Shown piece after piece: positions 63,361-64,000 of a stretch of DNA of 64,000 bases. The DNA comes from Semisulcospira habei (taxonomy: Eukaryota; Mollusca; Gastropoda; Semisulcospiridae): assembly GCA_036245525.1 (NCBI GenBank), contig BTPG01000005.1, positions 662,575 through 726,574 on the forward strand, written 5' to 3'. Positions within the stretch are counted from its first letter, which is position 1, and the number at the start of each line of letters is the position of its first letter. The translations under genes were made by a program, and so were the position numbers. The notes beneath the pieces were generated by a model. The model was not told the DNA's origin, ran no database searches, and saw only the letters and a list, made by a program, of their open reading frames with translations.

Positions 63361-64000
63361 GGGACCTGCTCCAGGCATTAAAGGGTTAATAGTTAGCAAC
63401 ATCTTCTTTATAAATGTTTTCGGTATATCTCGCAATAATGTTGGACAAAAGGGCTCACTTGAATATTATTAAGTCTCAATAATGTTGGACAAAAGGGCTC
63501 ACTTGACTATTATGAAGTCTCAATAATGTTGGACAAAAGGGCTCACTTGACTATTATGAAGTCTCAATAATGTTGGACAAAAGGGCTCACTTGACTATTA
63601 TGAAGTCTCAATAATGTTGGACAAAAGGGCTCACTTGACTATTATGAAGTCTCAATAATGTTGGACAAAAGGGCTCACTTGACTATTATGAAGTCTCAAT
63701 AATGTTGGACAAAAGGGCTCACTTGACTATTATGAAGTCTCAATAATGTTGGACAAAAGGGCTCACTTGACTATTATGAAGTCTCAATAATGTTGGACAA
63801 AAGGGCTCACTTGACTATTATGAAGTCTCAATAATGTTGGACAAAAGGGCTCACTTGACTATTATGAAGTCTCAATAATGTTGGACAAAAGGGCTCACTT
63901 GACTATTATGAAGTCTCAATAATGTTGGACAAAAGGGCTCACTTGACTATTATGAAGTCTCAATAATGTTGGACAAAAGGGCTCACTTGACTATTATGAA
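63357..64000. mobile_element. Family K MITE start, sharing a TTAA with family A
   Basis: TTAAGGGACCTGCTCCAGGC is the family K terminus, then AGTTAGCAACATCTTC and GTTTTCGGTATATCTCGC before the array. The other end lies beyond the window. Confidence 0.7.
63434..64000. repeat. 44-bp minisatellite, 12-13 copies, running off the window
   Basis: Unit AATAATGTTGGACAAAAGGG CTCACTTGACTATTATGAAG TCTC. The first unit has AATATTATTAAG; later ones are almost identical. The unit is the family K segment seen once at 35995. Confidence 0.95.

Overview
The window looks like intergenic or intronic DNA from an invertebrate animal. Non-LTR retrotransposon fragments, a Penelope-like element, solo LTRs, SINEs, very many TTAA-flanked palindromic MITEs and long CA, AG, TA and AAT microsatellites together fit a metazoan, and a mollusc is my best guess (inference from repeat style, not proof). 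I found no convincing host gene, no rRNA, no functional tRNA, no CRISPR array and no bacterial-type operon. Every long reading frame I could interpret belongs to a decayed mobile element or is an accident of a tandem repeat.

Layout. 0-8 kb: small palindromic MITEs and a 1.3-kb solo LTR (3510-4794). 8.2-10.1 kb: a Penelope-like element with a GIY-YIG endonuclease remnant lying between two inverted terminal copies. 10-18.3 kb: three 5'-truncated LINEs, one inside a MITE and two with clear target-site duplications (12072-13080 and 15914-18211, the latter carrying the best-preserved reverse transcriptase of the window). 18.8-24 kb: nested MITEs and an 11-copy array grown from one MITE arm. 25.1-29.3 kb: a large imperfect palindrome with arms of about 1.1 kb around a decayed RNase H-type LINE. 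29.3-34.4 kb: tandem repeats, a tRNA-derived SINE, a SINE cluster and an L2-like LINE. 36-40 kb: 0.5-kb direct repeats about 2.8 kb apart enclosing another L2-like fragment. 40.6-43 kb: a second SINE cluster and a LINE inserted in a palindromic MITE. 44-52.8 kb: minisatellites, a second solo LTR of the 3.5-kb family, an inverted repeat pair, and an L2-like LINE broken by a MITE that carries a long TA run. 53-64 kb: more MITEs, the longest L2-like LINE (56.3-59.0 kb) with two SINEs inserted one after the other, and MITE-derived arrays running off the right edge.

Theme. MITE families A, B, C, D, E and K all end in TTAA plus a C/T-rich terminal repeat that often starts CCC, the arrangement seen in piggyBac-type elements (family knowledge; no transposase is present). 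They share TTAA boundaries, exchange hairpin cores, form chimeras, and at six places one internal segment has expanded into a minisatellite. LINEs and SINEs then inserted into them, so relative ages can be read from the nesting.

Family names A to N, P and S are labels used only in this annotation. TIR = terminal inverted repeat; TSD = target-site duplication. All coordinates of repeat edges come from reading by eye and may be off by several bases.
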